Source: an uncultured Actinomyces sp.
GTDB lineage: Bacteria; Actinomycetota; Actinomycetes; Actinomycetales; Actinomycetaceae
Direction of reading: 5' to 3'
NCBI GenBank assembly: GCA_915069725.1
Contig: CAJZFF010000175.1
Span: 1-5,206 of the forward strand
DNA: 5,206 bases
Under the pieces are notes generated by a model that was not told where the DNA came from, did no database searches, and worked only from the letters and a program-made list of their open reading frames with translations. The translations under genes were made by a program, and so were the position numbers. Below are positions 4,571-5,206 of the stretch, piece by piece. Numbering within the stretch: the stretch's first letter is position 1; every line of letters begins with the position of its first letter.

Positions 4571-5206
4571 CAGGAAAGGACGACCCGCTAACAGGGAAAG
4601 ACGCCCCGGTGACCGAGAGTGACAGCGCGGCGAAGGATGGCATGGCCCATCGTTCCGCCCTGCCCGCCCTGAAGGCGATGTGCGAGGGCGCGTCGACCCG
4701 CATGAAATGGGGTGCGGTGCTGGCCGCCGTGACGGTGCTGGCCGGCATGGGCCTGCTGGGCCTGTCGGGATGGTTCATCACGGCAACCGCCATTGCCGGG
4801 CTGCAGCCCGCCACCGCGCTGGCCTTCGATGTCTTTGCGCCATCTGCCGGCATCCGGCTGCTGGCGCTGGGTCGCACCGTGTCGCGCTATGGCGAGCGGC
4901 TTGTCACCCATGACGCCACCCTGGCGGCGCTGGCGCAACTGCGTGAACGCCTCTTCCGCGGCTGGGCAGAGAGCACCAGCATCCAGGACCTGCTGCGCCG
5001 TCCGGCACGGGCGCTGTTCCGGCTGACCACGGACCTGGATGCGCTGGACGCCTTCTATCTTCGCCTGCTGGTGCCGGCCGCCGCGGCGCTGGGTGCGACG
5101 CTGCTGGCCACGGTGGTGGTCGGCATGATGTCGCCCTGGCTCGGCCTTGCACTGGGCGGCTGGATGCTGATCATCGGCCTGGCCGTGATCATCGTGCTGG
5201 CCCGCC
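4567..5206 (+). CDS. cydC: CydC, thiol reductant ABC exporter subunit (partial, 3' end outside window)
   Basis: The first 213 residues of CydC, an inner-membrane half-transporter with fused membrane and ATPase domains. With CydD it exports cysteine and glutathione and is required for assembly of cytochrome bd oxidase. The frame is open to the window end, so only the membrane domain is seen. Diagnostic stretches match CydC as I know it from E. coli: GLLGLSGWFITATAIAG (62-78), the RTVSRYGERLVTHDATL segment (103-119), and LTTDLDALDAFYLRLLVP (153-170). Likely TM helices are about 47-68, 83-101, 167-188 and 190-211. A polar N-terminal extension of about 25 residues precedes the usual start of the family and contains a small repeat. 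Protein details and CTG/GCG/GAT/CAT usage point to a proteobacterial, probably alphaproteobacterial, source, unlike the genes before 4390. In its native genome cydD would sit directly upstream, and only that gene's tail appears to be present. Confidence 0.92.
   Translation, partial: MTGKDDPLTGKDAPVTESDSAAKDGMAHRSALPALKAMCEGASTRMKWGAVLAAVTVLAGMGLLGLSGWFITATAIAGLQPATALAFDVFAPSAGIRLLALGRTVSRYGERLVTHDATLAALAQLRERLFRGWAESTSIQDLLRRPARALFRLTTDLDALDAFYLRLLVPAAAALGATLLATVVVGMMSPWLGLALGGWMLIIGLAVIIVLAR
4570..4611 (+). repeat. 21-base imperfect tandem duplication at the start of cydC
   Basis: Bases 4570-4590 and 4591-4611 match at 16 of 21 positions and encode TGKDDPL and TGKDAPV, followed by another Thr. 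This builds part of the non-conserved hydrophilic N-terminal extension of CydC. It probably arose by slippage or duplication and has no known role. Confidence 0.6.

Noticed and set aside
4197..4877. Minus-strand open frame crossing the ATPase/cydC junction
   Set aside because: It is antisense to conserved ABC motifs and CydC helices, and its translation is Arg/Pro/Gly-rich noise.

Overview
The window is very GC-rich and strongly prefers G/C at third codon positions. Gene content and protein style suggest a high-GC actinobacterium, plausibly Actinomycetaceae (Actinomyces/Schaalia-like), for roughly bases 1-4400. The evidence is a CutRS-like two-component system, a small lipoprotein with paired 'KCM/ECL' repeats, an HlyD-like adaptor carrying a peptidoglycan-binding domain, and a MacB/LolD-class ATPase. 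The genus is inferred from style and was not tested by a search.

Layout: on the minus strand a response regulator (1341-2000) and a sensor histidine kinase (61-1344) form a two-gene operon joined by an ATGA stop/start overlap. It ends in a strong perfect hairpin (28-64) that overlaps the kinase stop codon. A divergent intergenic region of about 180 bp (2001-2178) holds an AT-rich patch framed by a perfect 10-bp inverted repeat. On the plus strand follow a lipoprotein (2179-2646), a membrane-anchored efflux adaptor (2730-3905) and, overlapping it by ATGA, an ABC ATPase (3902-4570). The expected logic is a two-component system that controls a divergently transcribed tripartite-style ABC exporter or envelope-stress module. 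That module would normally be completed by a FtsX/MacB-type permease.

The permease is not there. The ATPase reading frame changes character in the Walker B/D-loop region (about 4391-4427). Upstream it is a MacB/LolD-type ATPase with actinobacterial codon use. Downstream the last ~48 residues look like the C-terminal tail of CydD, with GAA, GAT and CAT codons appearing. An ATGA overlap with a good GGAGG ribosome binding site then leads into a clear cydC (4567 to the window end, partial), whose protein resembles proteobacterial, probably alphaproteobacterial, CydC. The window therefore appears to be a chimera of two genomes joined inside a conserved ABC motif. A misassembly or chimeric template is the simplest explanation; a real recombination event is the more exciting but less likely one.

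No RNA genes, CRISPR arrays, insertion sequences or attachment sites were seen.
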